A stretch of DNA of 64,000 bases, taken from contig CAVQCN010000001.1 of NCBI GenBank assembly GCA_963711035.1, forward strand, positions 930,001 through 994,000, read 5' to 3'. Origin of the DNA: WHTK01 sp963711035. Lineage in GTDB: Bacteria; Chloroflexota; Dehalococcoidia; DSTF01; WHTK01. Below, one piece after another: positions 17,394 to 25,890 of this stretch. The position numbers were made by a program, and so were the translations under genes. The notes under the pieces were generated by a model that was not told where the DNA came from, did not search any database, and worked only from the letters and a program-made list of their open reading frames with translations. Position 1 is the first letter of the stretch, and each line of letters opens with the position of its first letter.

Positions 17394-17415
17394 GGGCAGG
17401 GCTTGGCCCCTGCCC
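17394..17415. repeat. Hairpin repeat GGGCAGGG/CCCTGCCC after ilvC
   Basis: An 8-bp perfect stem with a 6-nt loop lies 11 nt after the ilvC stop. No T-tract follows, so it is not a standard intrinsic terminator on either strand. It looks like a short interspersed palindrome. Confidence 0.5.
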
Positions 17416-17457
17416 GCTGACGACGCGCCGTTTGCACTGAACGAGAGAGGTAACCGA

Positions 17458-18543
17458 TGGCAGACAGGATCAGGATCGGCATGATCGGCGCGGGGCCCTG
17501 GGCTGGGAGGGCGCATCTGCCGGCCCTCGCGTTGCTGCCCGGAGTACGAGCTTAAGGCCGTTGCCACGACGCGCCAGGAGACTGCCGACGCCGCCAGGGA
17601 GAAGTACGGCTTCGATCTCGCGTTTGGCGACTACCATGAGATGGTGCGCCATCCGGACGTCGACCTGGTCGCCGTCTGCGTGAAGGTGCCGGACCACTAC
17701 GACCTCACGAAGGCGGCGCTGGAGGCCGGCAAGCACGTCTACACCGAGTGGCCGCTGGGCGCGAACCTGCGCGAGGCGGAGGAGCTGACGGCGCTGGCCA
17801 ACCGCCAGGGCGTGCGCACGATCATCGGCCTGCAGGGACGGCAAGACCCCGGCGCCAACTACATCAAGGAGCTGGTGGCCAGCGGCTACATCGGCGAGGT
17901 GCTGACCGCGAACGTGACGCTCTTCCGCGGCGGCGCCCTGCAGCGGCCGATGTCTCGTACCTGGCAGCGCGACAAGACAAAGGGCGCCACCACCCTGACG
18001 ATCATGGGCGGCCACACGATCGATACGTTCCGCTACTGCCTTGGCAACTTCACGGAGGTTGCGGCGCAGGTCACGACGCGCGTCAAGCAATGGAAGGCGA
18101 TCGAGACCGGCGAGATGCTGGACGTGGACGGAGCCGACAGCGTGCTGATCAGCGGCGTGATCGAGGGCGGCGCCACCGTTTCCGTCAACGTGACGGCGGT
18201 GCCGTTCGACGGCATGGGCGGGCGCATGGAGATCTTCGGCCGCGAGGGCACGATCGTCGCGTTGTTCCCGGAGGGGCCGAACATCGGCCCGGTGCAGGTG
18301 ATGGGCATCCAGGGCTCCGGCGCGCCGCAGGACCTGCCGGTGCCGGACCGCTTCTCGTGCGTTCCAGAAGGCACGCCGCAAGGGTCCGTCTACAACGTGG
18401 CGCAGACCTACAGCCTCTTCGCGCAGGGCCTCGAGTCCGGTGAGAACCTGGTGCCCGACTTCAACATGGCGCTCGACCTGCACCGCCTGATCGACGCCGT
18501 GCAGCGCGCCTCGGACGAGGGCCGCACGGTCCATATCAACTAG
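17458..18543 (+). pseudogene. Gfo/Idh/MocA family oxidoreductase, single-base frameshift
   Basis: The N-terminus MADRIRIGMIGAGPWAGRAHLPAL is the Rossmann start of the Gfo/Idh/MocA family, but this frame stops at 17554. The next frame continues E-Y-E-L-K-A-V-A-T-T-R, then the family motif K-H-V-Y-T-E-W-P-L-G (normally E-K-P) and the C-terminal beta-sheet domain through to 18543. Deleting one G at 17541-17542 gives L-P-E-Y-E-L and a continuous protein of about 361 residues. The family comprises NAD(P)-dependent sugar or inositol dehydrogenases; the substrate is unknown. Good SD (GAGAGGTAA) upstream. Directly followed, 9 nt later, by the methyltransferase gene. Confidence 0.85.
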
Positions 18544-18552
18544 GCGACTGTC

Positions 18553-19317
18553 GTGCGCGATCCGGAGCAGTACGCGCGCTTTCGTGACCAGCGGTCGCGG
18601 CCGTTCTTCAACCTGCTCGACCGCATCCCGGCGGAGCTGCCGTTCGAGAGCATCGTCGACCTGGGCTGCGGCTCCGGCGAGTTGACGCGGGCCCTGGCGG
18701 AGCGTTGGCCGAAGGCGCACGTCCTCGGTCTCGACTACTCGCCGCAGATGCTGGCGCGCTCCGGCGAGTACGCCATCGAGGGCCGTCTCAGCTTCGTCGA
18801 GGCGAAGGTCGAGGACTACGACACGCCAACCGACCTGATCTTCGCCAATGCCACGCTACAGTGGGTGGACGACCACGACACGCTCTTTCCCCGCCTGGCC
18901 GGGCTCGTGAACCCCGGTGGCGCCTTCGCCGTGCAGATGCCGTTCAGCCAGGTGCTGCGCTCGCACGAGCTGCTGGAGGAGACGGCGCGCACAGGACCAT
19001 GGGCAACGAAGCTGGCGTCGTGGCGCCGCTTTCAGGTGCGGCCGCTGAGCTGGTACGTTGAGTTGCTCATGGGCCGCGGCTTCAGCGTCGACGCGTGGGA
19101 GACGACGTACTACTTCGTGCTCCAGGGCGAAGACCCGGTGCTCGAATGGGTCAAGGGCACGTCGCTGCAGCCGATCCTGAACTTGCTCGACGATGCCGAG
19201 CGCGCCGAGTTCGCGTCCCGGTACGCCGCCGCTCTGCGCGAGGCTTATCCGCCGACGCCGCAGGGTACGATCTACCCCTTCCGCCGCCTCTTCTTCGTCG
19301 CCAGCCGTCGCGACTGA
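18553..19317 (+). CDS. SAM-dependent methyltransferase, trans-aconitate 2-methyltransferase-like
   Basis: 254 residues from a GTG. SAM-binding motif I is V-D-L-G-C-G-S-G-E-L-T, motif II is L-G-L-D-Y-S-P-Q-M-L, and the segment F-A-N-A-T-L-Q-W-V-D-D-H is the Tam-type signature. The C-terminal part resembles Tam as well. Tam methylates trans-aconitate, a by-product of the citric acid cycle that inhibits aconitase; close relatives act on other carboxylates. It follows the Gfo/Idh/MocA gene by 9 nt and probably shares its transcript. Confidence 0.8.
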   Translation: MRDPEQYARFRDQRSRPFFNLLDRIPAELPFESIVDLGCGSGELTRALAERWPKAHVLGLDYSPQMLARSGEYAIEGRLSFVEAKVEDYDTPTDLIFANATLQWVDDHDTLFPRLAGLVNPGGAFAVQMPFSQVLRSHELLEETARTGPWATKLASWRRFQVRPLSWYVELLMGRGFSVDAWETTYYFVLQGEDPVLEWVKGTSLQPILNLLDDAERAEFASRYAAALREAYPPTPQGTIYPFRRLFFVASRRD

Positions 19318-19613
19318 GCCCTTTCGAAGGGTCGCCTCACGAACATCTGATCGGGCAGGGTAATTCGCGGTGCGTCCGCCTAGACTGTCCGACGTGACGG
19401 GATCGTGATTCGCGGGGAGACATCTCGGTGAGCCAAAGCGCATCTCGAGATGCAGCTCGTTGCTGCGATGCCGGGTATCTGATCGAGACACCCAATACCC
19501 CTGCCAAAGCAATGCCAGTCGGCACCGAAGGCGACGCAAAAGGTAGGGTAGAGGAGTTTCTTTTTGATGGTGCAGGATACTTGTGGCGCCGTTACGTAAG
19601 GTGGACACTTCTG
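19318..19613. other. Intergenic stretch with no convincing gene
   Basis: About 300 nt between the methyltransferase and the acyltransferase. It is slightly less GC-rich than the coding DNA. An 80-codon frame from a GTG at 19428 with a GGGGAG upstream crosses into the acyltransferase start, but it has no recognisable similarity and I do not call it. Probably holds the acyltransferase promoter. Confidence 0.5.
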
Positions 19614-19617
19614 ATGC

Positions 19618-21912
19618 ATGCAGAGCGAAACGGGCGCGGTGAACAGGACGGCCTACCTCCCCGGACTTGACGGTCTCAGAGCGCTGGCTGTCCTTGCCGT
19701 ACTCGCCTACCACGCCGATCCGCACTGGCTGCCTGGCGGCTACCTCGGCGTCGAAGTCTTCTTCGCCATCAGTGGATTCATCATTACGCGCGGCCTGATC
19801 GCCGAGTGGCGTCAGAACGGCCGTATCAAGCTGCGTTCCTTCTGGCGGCGCCGCGCCCTGCGTCTGCTGCCGGCCCTGTTTCTGCTGCTCGCGGTCGTGT
19901 TGACCTACGCGGTGCTGTTCAAGCCCTCCGTCGTGGCCGACCTGCGTATCGACGTGCTGGCGGCGATGGCCTACGTCACCAACTGGCACCTCATCCTCAG
20001 CAACCAGTCGTATTTCGAGAGCTGGCAGGAGCCCTCGATGCTGCGTCACCTGTGGTCGCTGGCTATCGAGGAGCAGTTCTACCTCTGCTGGCCGATCTTC
20101 CTCGTCCTCTGTCTGGGAAGGGTGGGTTGGAAGGTCACGGCTCTCCTGACCCTGCTCCTTGCGATGCTCGCCTACAGCAACATGGCGTGGCAGTACCAGG
20201 GCGTTGGCCTGGGCGACACGTCACGTGTGTACTACGGCACTGACACGCGTATCGGTGCGCTGCTGCTCGGCGCCGTCCTGGGCTTCTTGCCGATTGCGCC
20301 GGCCGCGAAGTCGAGCCGCCGGCTGCAGGCGCTGAGTCTAGCCGGGCTGATAGCGCTTGCTTTACTCGTGGTCTACAACGTGAAGATCGGCGAAAGCGAT
20401 CCGTTCCTCTATCAGGGCGGTTTTCTCCTGACGACGGTCTCCAGTTGCGTGCTCATCCTCGTCTCGGCGGTAGGGACTGGCTTTCTGCCGCGCTTCCTTG
20501 GGCTGCTTCCGTTGCGTTGGATCGGCCAGCGCTCCTACGGCATCTACATCTGGCACTGGCCCATCTTCCTGCTGACCTGGCCTCGCACGCCCGGCCTGGC
20601 CCTCTTCACGGCCGAGACCCTGGTCACGATCGTGATTGCGGCCATTTCGTATCGCTTCCTGGAGCAGCCCATTCGTCACGGTGCGCTCGGCCGGCTCCGG
20701 CGCGAAATGATGCATGAGGCGCCTTCATTGCGCCTGCGTCTGACCGGCGCCGGTATCGGCGCGCTGAGCGTGGCACTCTTTGGCCTCGCCGGCGCCGCCG
20801 CGCTGGAGAAGCCTCCGCCGACGCCTGCGGCGCTCGCCCGCACCGAGATCCATATCAGCAACACGGGCTCGCTGGTTGGCTCAGACGTCTCCAGCCTCGT
20901 GCCTGGCATGCCGAACCCTTTCCTTAACTCGCAAGCGCAGGCAGAGCCGACGCCAGACTGTCAGCTGATCCGCAGCTCGCCGCTATCGCCGCTGGGCGAG
21001 CAGGAATGGACGCTGTCACGGTGCCTGGAGGAGGAGTCGGTTGTCGACACGCCGACGCCTGAGCCCGACTCGGAGCAGTCTCCGACGCCGGAGGCGGGCG
21101 ATGGCGCACCGCCGGCGCAGGCTGACGTGTCGCCGCCCACGCCCCTGTCGCCGGAGCAGGTGCAGGGCATGATCACGGCCGTCGGCGATTCCGTGATGCT
21201 GGGAGCTGCCTACGAGCTCGTTGCGAACATCCCGAACATCGACGTCGATGCAAAGGTAGGGCGCCAGGTTTCGGCGGCGATCAGCATCCTGCAGCAAGAC
21301 GCCTCCGCCGGGCAGCTGGGCGGTACGCTGCTGCTGCACCTGGGCAACAACGGCACCTTCACGAGCTCGCAGTTCGACACGATCATGCAGATCGCCGGGC
21401 CGGACCGGAAGGTGTTCTTCGTGAACGTGCACGTGCCGCGCGACTGGCAAGATCCCAACAACAAGGTCATCGCCGACGGCGTCGCACGCTACTCCAACGC
21501 GTACCTGATCGACTGGGCCGGCGCCAGCGCCGAGGCGGGGGACGGCATATTCATCAGCGACGGCGTTCACCTGCAAAGCGCCGGCGCTTGGCTGTACACC
21601 GAGGTCATACAGGCGGCGTTGGCCGGGCAGGTGGTCCCATCGACGCCTACGCCTACGCCTACAGCGACTCCCACGATCCCTCCGGCTGAGTTGACGCCGA
21701 CGCAGTCTGCGCTGCCGCCTTGGCTCGCGGCGACGCCTACCGAGACGCCGACACCGCTACCGCCGTGGTTCGCGTCGCCAACGCCAACGCCGACGGAAAC
21801 GCCTACTGCCCCCATACCGTGGTGGGCGGCTACGGCGACGTCTTTCGCCAACAGTCAGTCGACGACAGAAATGCTCGCGGAAACGCCTACCGGCACACCA
21901 ACGCCTCCCTGA
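19618..21912 (+). CDS. Acyltransferase 3 (OafA/OatA-like) fused to SGNH domain with Pro/Thr-rich tail
   Basis: 764 residues. Residues ~1-395 are the multi-spanning acyltransferase-3 domain (PF01757), opening Y-L-P-G-L-D-G-L-R-A-L-A-V with F-F-A-I-S-G-F-I-I-T and the R-R-A-L-R-L-L-P motif. After a Pro-rich linker an SGNH hydrolase domain carries the nucleophile motif V-G-D-S-V-M-L-G, the block III L-G-N-N-G and the block V D-G-V-H-L, so the triad looks complete. The last ~85 residues are unusual: repeated T-P-T-E-T-P-T units alternating with P-P-W-L-A, P-P-W-F-A and I-P-W-W-A. OatA-type proteins O-acetylate peptidoglycan or surface glycans outside the membrane. The start is uncertain between 19614 and 19618. 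Confidence 0.88.
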   Translation: MQSETGAVNRTAYLPGLDGLRALAVLAVLAYHADPHWLPGGYLGVEVFFAISGFIITRGLIAEWRQNGRIKLRSFWRRRALRLLPALFLLLAVVLTYAVLFKPSVVADLRIDVLAAMAYVTNWHLILSNQSYFESWQEPSMLRHLWSLAIEEQFYLCWPIFLVLCLGRVGWKVTALLTLLLAMLAYSNMAWQYQGVGLGDTSRVYYGTDTRIGALLLGAVLGFLPIAPAAKSSRRLQALSLAGLIALALLVVYNVKIGESDPFLYQGGFLLTTVSSCVLILVSAVGTGFLPRFLGLLPLRWIGQRSYGIYIWHWPIFLLTWPRTPGLALFTAETLVTIVIAAISYRFLEQPIRHGALGRLRREMMHEAPSLRLRLTGAGIGALSVALFGLAGAAALEKPPPTPAALARTEIHISNTGSLVGSDVSSLVPGMPNPFLNSQAQAEPTPDCQLIRSSPLSPLGEQEWTLSRCLEEESVVDTPTPEPDSEQSPTPEAGDGAPPAQADVSPPTPLSPEQVQGMITAVGDSVMLGAAYELVANIPNIDVDAKVGRQVSAAISILQQDASAGQLGGTLLLHLGNNGTFTSSQFDTIMQIAGPDRKVFFVNVHVPRDWQDPNNKVIADGVARYSNAYLIDWAGASAEAGDGIFISDGVHLQSAGAWLYTEVIQAALAGQVVPSTPTPTPTATPTIPPAELTPTQSALPPWLAATPTETPTPLPPWFASPTPTPTETPTAPIPWWAATATSFANSQSTTEMLAETPTGTPTPP

Positions 21913-21983
21913 TCGAGCAGTAGAGTCTCGCTCGGCCGTTGCCGGATCGCTAAGCTGCTACTTGTAGTTCGAGGAGGCGAAGC

Positions 21984-22763
21984 ATGCAACTAGGACTCGA
22001 GGGCAAGGTCGCGATCGTGAGCGGCGGCAGCAAGGGCATCGGCCGCGCGACGGCGCTGAGCCTGCTCAACGAAGGCGCGTCCGTGCTGGTGGCCGCGCGG
22101 GGCCGCGAAGGTCTGGACGAGATGGTGGCGAGCGCCGGTGAGGGTGCCACGGGGCGCCTGCACGCCTGTGCCGCTGACCTGATGGACGGCGAGGCGATCA
22201 AGAGGACGGTGGCGGAATGCCTGCGCGCGTTCGGCCGCGTCGACATCCTCGTCAACAACGCGGGCAGTGCTCGCACGGGCGACTTCCAGTCGCTGCCCGA
22301 CGAGGCCTGGCAGGACGACTGGAACCTGAAGTTCTTCGGCTACGTGCGCATGGCGCGCGAGGTGATGGTACATCTGCGGGCGCAGGGCAGCGGCGTAGTC
22401 GTCAACGTGATTGGCGCTGCCGCGTTCGCGCCGGCGGCGAACTACATGATCGGCGGCGCTGCCAACCTGGCGCTGAACCACTTCACGAAGGCGCTGGCCA
22501 AGGAGGCGGCGCCGCACGGCGTGCGTGTAGTCGGCGTCAACCCCGGCCCGATTGCAACGGACCGCTTCGAGCGCCTCATCGCGATGCGGCCGGAGGGCAT
22601 GAGCCGCGAGGAGTATCTGCAGAAGGTGACGCCCCTCGGCCGGCCCGGACGGCCCGAGGATGTCGCCGAGTTGATTACGTTCATGGCCTCGGAGCGCGCC
22701 TCCTTCATCACGGGCACCAACCTGACGATCGACGGCGGCGCCAATCCCGCGATCATGGGCTGA
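21984..22763 (+). CDS. SDR family oxidoreductase with altered active site
   Basis: 259 residues of a classical-length short-chain dehydrogenase. The cofactor motif G-G-S-K-G-I-G and the N-N-A-G motif are intact, and P-G-P-I-A-T-D follows the active site. The catalytic region reads Y-M-I-G-G-A-A-N, so the lysine of Y-x-x-x-K is replaced by glycine. The preceding serine position reads I-G-A-A-A rather than S. A GAGGAGG lies upstream of the ATG. It may have a different catalytic arrangement or none. The stop is followed at once by a CCATTAGC repeat element. Confidence 0.85.
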   Translation: MQLGLEGKVAIVSGGSKGIGRATALSLLNEGASVLVAARGREGLDEMVASAGEGATGRLHACAADLMDGEAIKRTVAECLRAFGRVDILVNNAGSARTGDFQSLPDEAWQDDWNLKFFGYVRMAREVMVHLRAQGSGVVVNVIGAAAFAPAANYMIGGAANLALNHFTKALAKEAAPHGVRVVGVNPGPIATDRFERLIAMRPEGMSREEYLQKVTPLGRPGRPEDVAELITFMASERASFITGTNLTIDGGANPAIMG

Positions 22764-22790
22764 GCCATTAGCCTGGGGCGAACCACGCGG
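22764..22790 (+). repeat. Post-stop hairpin repeat (CCATTAGC family), copy 1
   Basis: GCCATTAGCCTGGGGCGAACC directly abuts the stop of the SDR gene. It matches the copies after the flavin reductase (39125) and moaA (43472); this copy has a changed right arm (CTGG for ATGG). Confidence 0.5.
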
Positions 22791-22876
22791 GAGGCTTGGC
22801 TCCGTTCGGGCTCAGTCGGAGACCGAGCAGCTCCGGTTGATCGCGGCGATCCGTCCGGACGCACCGGCTTTCTTGT

Positions 22877-22882
22877 AATCTA
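22877..22882 (+). promoter_or_regulatory. -10 TAATCT close to the MFS start codon
   Basis: TAATCT ends 6 nt before the ATG at 22889, and there is no Shine-Dalgarno sequence. The predicted transcription start would be at or next to the start codon, as in leaderless mRNAs. Confidence 0.35.
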
Positions 22883-22888
22883 CGCGGC

Positions 22889-24463
22889 ATGAGCATGGCA
22901 CCTGCCGGCCAGACGACCGGCCGCGGCTTCATCGTCGCCGGCCTGCTGCTTTCGATTTCGCTGGCGGCGCTGGACAGCACCGTCGTGGCGACGGCGATCC
23001 CGACGATCGTCGGCAGCCTGGGCGGCCTCTCCCTGTTCAGCTGGGTGTTCTCGATCTACCTGCTGACCTCGACCGTGACGGTGCCGCTCTACGGCAAGCT
23101 CGCCGACCTCTACGGCCGCAAGCCGGTGCTGCTCGCCGGCAGCGGCCTTTTCCTGCTCGGCTCTGGTCTCTGCGGCCTCTCGCAGTCTATGGAGCAGCTG
23201 ATCTTCTTCCGCGCCGTGCAGGGCCTCGGCGCCGGCTCCGTGCAGCCGATGGTAATGACGATCATCGGCGACCTCTTCACGATCGAGCAGCGGGCGCGTA
23301 TCCAGGGCATGACCGGCAGTGTCTGGGGCATCGCCGGCATCGCTGGTCCCGCCATCGGCGCCGTGATTACGGAGACCATCGGCTGGCGCTGGGTGTTCTA
23401 CGTCAACGCGCCGCTGGGGCTGGCGGGCATGGGCCTGATCTGGGTCTTCTTTCATGAGTCCATGGTGAAGCGCGACCACGTGCTCGATTACACCGGTGCG
23501 GCGCTGCTTTCGAGCTCCGTGGTGTCGCTCCTGCTCGCTCTGCTGCAGGGCGTCGATAGCTACGGCTGGACCGGTACGGAGACGCTGGCGCTGTTTGGCC
23601 TGGCAATGTTCTTCCTGGCGCTCTTCATCATGCGGGAGCAGCGGGCGCCCGAACCTTTGCTTTCGCTTGCGCTGTTCAAGAACCGCATCGTGGCCATCGC
23701 CTGTGTTGCCGGCTTCGCGGCCGGCGGCATCATGTACGGTGTCGAGTCCTACGTGCCGATCTTCGCCCAGGGCGTGTACGGCGGTTCCGCTATCGATGCC
23801 GGCCTCCTCCTCGGCCCGATGTCGATCGGCTGGCCGGCCGCGGCCGTGGTGTCCGGCAAGATGATCCCGAAGTTGGGCTACTATCCCTCCGCAATGCTGG
23901 GTGGCTTCTGGCTGGTGTTGGGCACGGCGATCCTGCTCCTGCTGCACCAGGGCACGCCGCAGATCGTGCCGATGGCAGCCGTCTTCGTGATCGGCATGGG
24001 CATGGGCTTCCTCAGCAGCGCGCTCCTGATCTCGGCGCAGAACGCCGTCGAGTGGTCGCAGCGGGGCGTCGTGACGGCGCTCTCGCAGTTCATGCGCACG
24101 ATTGGCGGCAGCATCAGTGTCGCGATCATGGGTGCCGTGATGAGCGGCCAGCTGGTGACTCGCCTGGCCCAGATACCGGGCGCGCCGCCCACCGGCGATG
24201 CGAACGCGATCCTGACGCCGGAGTCGCGCGCCACGTTGGACCCGACGGTGCTGGACCGCATGCAGGGCGCTCTGGCCGATTCGCTGCACGAGACCTACTT
24301 CCTCGTGCTGGCCGCTGCGGTCATCACCTGGGCTGTCGTCCTCTTCTTCCCGCGTGGCAAGGCGGAGGAGCTGCAGGTCGGCGCCAGCCCGCCTCCGCGT
24401 GAGACGCCTGCCTCGAGCGGTGTCGAATCTCGCGCGGGTCTTCCGGTGAGGCGCCAGGCGTAG
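22889..24463 (+). CDS. MFS drug-efflux transporter, DHA2 (14-TMS) family
   Basis: 524 residues with about 14 hydrophobic helices. TM1 contains the DHA2 motif L-D-S-T-V-V-A-T-A-I-P-T-I, and the cytoplasmic loop 2-3 has the MFS motif G-K-L-A-D-L-Y-G-R-K. TM5 has motif C-like G-I-A-G-P-A-I-G. Members (EmrB, QacA, LfrA) export lipophilic drugs or cations by proton antiport. A second ATG six bases later is an equally good start. It is not linked to an EmrA-type adaptor or an adjacent TetR-type regulator gene in the window. Confidence 0.9.
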   Translation: MSMAPAGQTTGRGFIVAGLLLSISLAALDSTVVATAIPTIVGSLGGLSLFSWVFSIYLLTSTVTVPLYGKLADLYGRKPVLLAGSGLFLLGSGLCGLSQSMEQLIFFRAVQGLGAGSVQPMVMTIIGDLFTIEQRARIQGMTGSVWGIAGIAGPAIGAVITETIGWRWVFYVNAPLGLAGMGLIWVFFHESMVKRDHVLDYTGAALLSSSVVSLLLALLQGVDSYGWTGTETLALFGLAMFFLALFIMREQRAPEPLLSLALFKNRIVAIACVAGFAAGGIMYGVESYVPIFAQGVYGGSAIDAGLLLGPMSIGWPAAAVVSGKMIPKLGYYPSAMLGGFWLVLGTAILLLLHQGTPQIVPMAAVFVIGMGMGFLSSALLISAQNAVEWSQRGVVTALSQFMRTIGGSISVAIMGAVMSGQLVTRLAQIPGAPPTGDANAILTPESRATLDPTVLDRMQGALADSLHETYFLVLAAAVITWAVVLFFPRGKAEELQVGASPPPRETPASSGVESRAGLPVRRQA

Positions 24464-24524
24464 AACGCAACGCCGGGCCGCGGTTCGAGCCGGGCCCGGC
24501 GTCGCGCAAACGGACGAACGCGTC

Positions 24525-25629
24525 CTATTTCATCAGGAACTCGTCCATCGTCTTCACCTGGATGCGGTCGGAGGCGTTGCCTAGGTAGCCGAGGCCCCAG
24601 ACCTTCTCGATGGTCGCAAGCAGCGAGTAGTGGTTGTAAGGCTGGTAGCTCTTGTAGCCGCCGACCTTGTTGGTGTCGTTCGTCACGACGATGGCGGGGA
24701 TGAGGCCGCCGCCGTACGTGCCGCCGGGCCAATCCACGCTGATGTCGAGGTTGCCTTTCGAGACGACCGGCGAGTCGCAGCAGCCGTCGGCCGTCTCCCA
24801 GCCGCCGGTCTCTTCGTTACCCGTGTAGTCGTTCTCGTCCGTGACGATGAAGATGGCCGACGGGCTGCTCTGCCAGGCCGGGCTCGCCATGATCTCGGTG
24901 ACCGCCTCCTTCACGAACGCGTCCGCCTTTTGCTTCAGGGCGGCGTCGTTGGCGTCGTCCTTGGTCGAGCCGTAGGGGCAGGGCGTCTCCGGGTGGCCGG
25001 CAACGGGGCTGTAGACGCCGCCGTGCATGTCGTTGCACTGGTCAGGCACGATATACGCGAAGTTTGGCGTCGTTGCCTCTGACTTGAGGTCGTCGCTGAG
25101 GGCCGTATAGGGCTTCACGTTCTGCATGCGCGGAATGCTCGAGCGGATGTCCGTGAACAGCACGAACGGGTTGTGCTTCGAGGCGTAGAGCGCCTGGCTC
25201 GAGCTCGGCCAGTAGTCGGCGCCCTTGTCGGACGGCAGCGCCTCCATGTAGGCGCCCCATGTGTAGCCGTTCGCTTCGAGCTGGTCGACGAGGTTGGTGT
25301 GGTTGAAGCGGTTGTTAGGGTTGTCGTCGTTGATGAACCAGTTCGAGCCGGAGATAGCGGCGACGTAATTCGGCTCGCTCGGGTGGGTGACGCCGTAGTA
25401 GTTCATCGCCATGGCGTAGTTGTCGGCGAGCGAGTTCATGTAGGGCGCGTTCTTGTCGCCGATGACGCTGGACTGGGAGTGGTTCTCGAGCATGATGATA
25501 AAGATGTGCTCGACCTGCTGGGATCGCTGGGTCGGCCGACGCGACGCGGTGGCCGCGGGTCGCCGGCACGGCAATCGCCAGCACGAGGGTCAGCACGAGC
25601 GCGGCGCGCAGTAGAAGAGATTTGGGCAC
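24525..25629 (-). pseudogene. Secreted phosphoesterase (acid phosphatase/phospholipase C-like), single-base frameshift near N-terminus
   Basis: From a GTG at 25629 after GGAGGAGGT, the protein starts VPKSLLLRAALVLTLVLAI, a clear signal peptide. The mature enzyme lies one frame over: V-E-H-I-F-I-I-M-L-E-N-H-S, the PF04185 metal-binding start, then P-S-E-P-N-Y-V and, late, T-D-E-N-D-Y. Deleting one base of the GGG at 25520-25522 (plus strand) gives A-D-P-A-I-Q-Q-V-E-H-I-F and joins the two. The family includes phospholipases C and acid phosphatases that release phosphate outside the cell. The upstream region has phased repeats resembling a Pho box, which fits that role. About 367 residues once corrected. 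Confidence 0.85.
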
Positions 25630-25713
25630 GTCGATACCTCCTCCTTGGGGGGTGGAGACGACAAGCAGCTTGCTCGTCGGATAACAGCTGGAGGACGGGT
25701 ACGGTACCGTGCC

Positions 25714-25752
25714 GCACGAGGTTCCAGGGCGTAGTCCCATGCAACCTCGTGC
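25714..25752 (-). promoter_or_regulatory. 5'-terminal hairpin of the phosphoesterase mRNA
   Basis: GCACGAGGTT pairs perfectly with AACCTCGTGC (10 bp) around a 19-nt loop. Its outer base coincides with the transcription start predicted from the -10 at 25759-25764. It may protect the mRNA 5' end or act as an operator. A separate perfect palindrome, ACGGTACCGT, follows at 25701-25710. Confidence 0.45.
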
Positions 25753-25758
25753 AGTCCG

Positions 25759-25814
25759 AGTGTAAGAGCGGCCGCCTTAACGCCGGGTTATCGACAGTAA
25801 AAGCTGGGTTAACG
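25759..25814 (-). promoter_or_regulatory. Pho-box-like direct repeats and -10 of the phosphoesterase promoter
   Basis: On the minus strand four hexamers, GTTAAC, TTTTAC, GATAAC and GTTAAG, start at spacings of 11, 10 and 11 bp (25777-25814). A -10 TACACT (25759-25764) lies 17 bp from the start of the last repeat. The phasing is that of PhoB/PhoP-type response-regulator sites, and the gene is a phosphatase-family enzyme. The same 11-10-11 array occurs at 49294-49331. Confidence 0.5.
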
Positions 25815-25890
25815 CTTGAGAAGTTGATTACATGCTGGCATCGAGGCCGGCGATGGGGCAGGATCGTGGCAGCGAACGAGGAGGTGTCCC

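Noticed and set aside
19428..19670. 80-codon frame with GTG and GGGGAG upstream of the acyltransferase
   Set aside because: Overlaps the acyltransferase start, no similarity and no conserved pattern; kept only as a remark.
22880..24289. 469-codon minus-strand open frame opposite the MFS transporter
   Set aside because: Shadow frame of a GC-rich gene; composition is His/Arg/Gln-rich low complexity and lacks any family motif.
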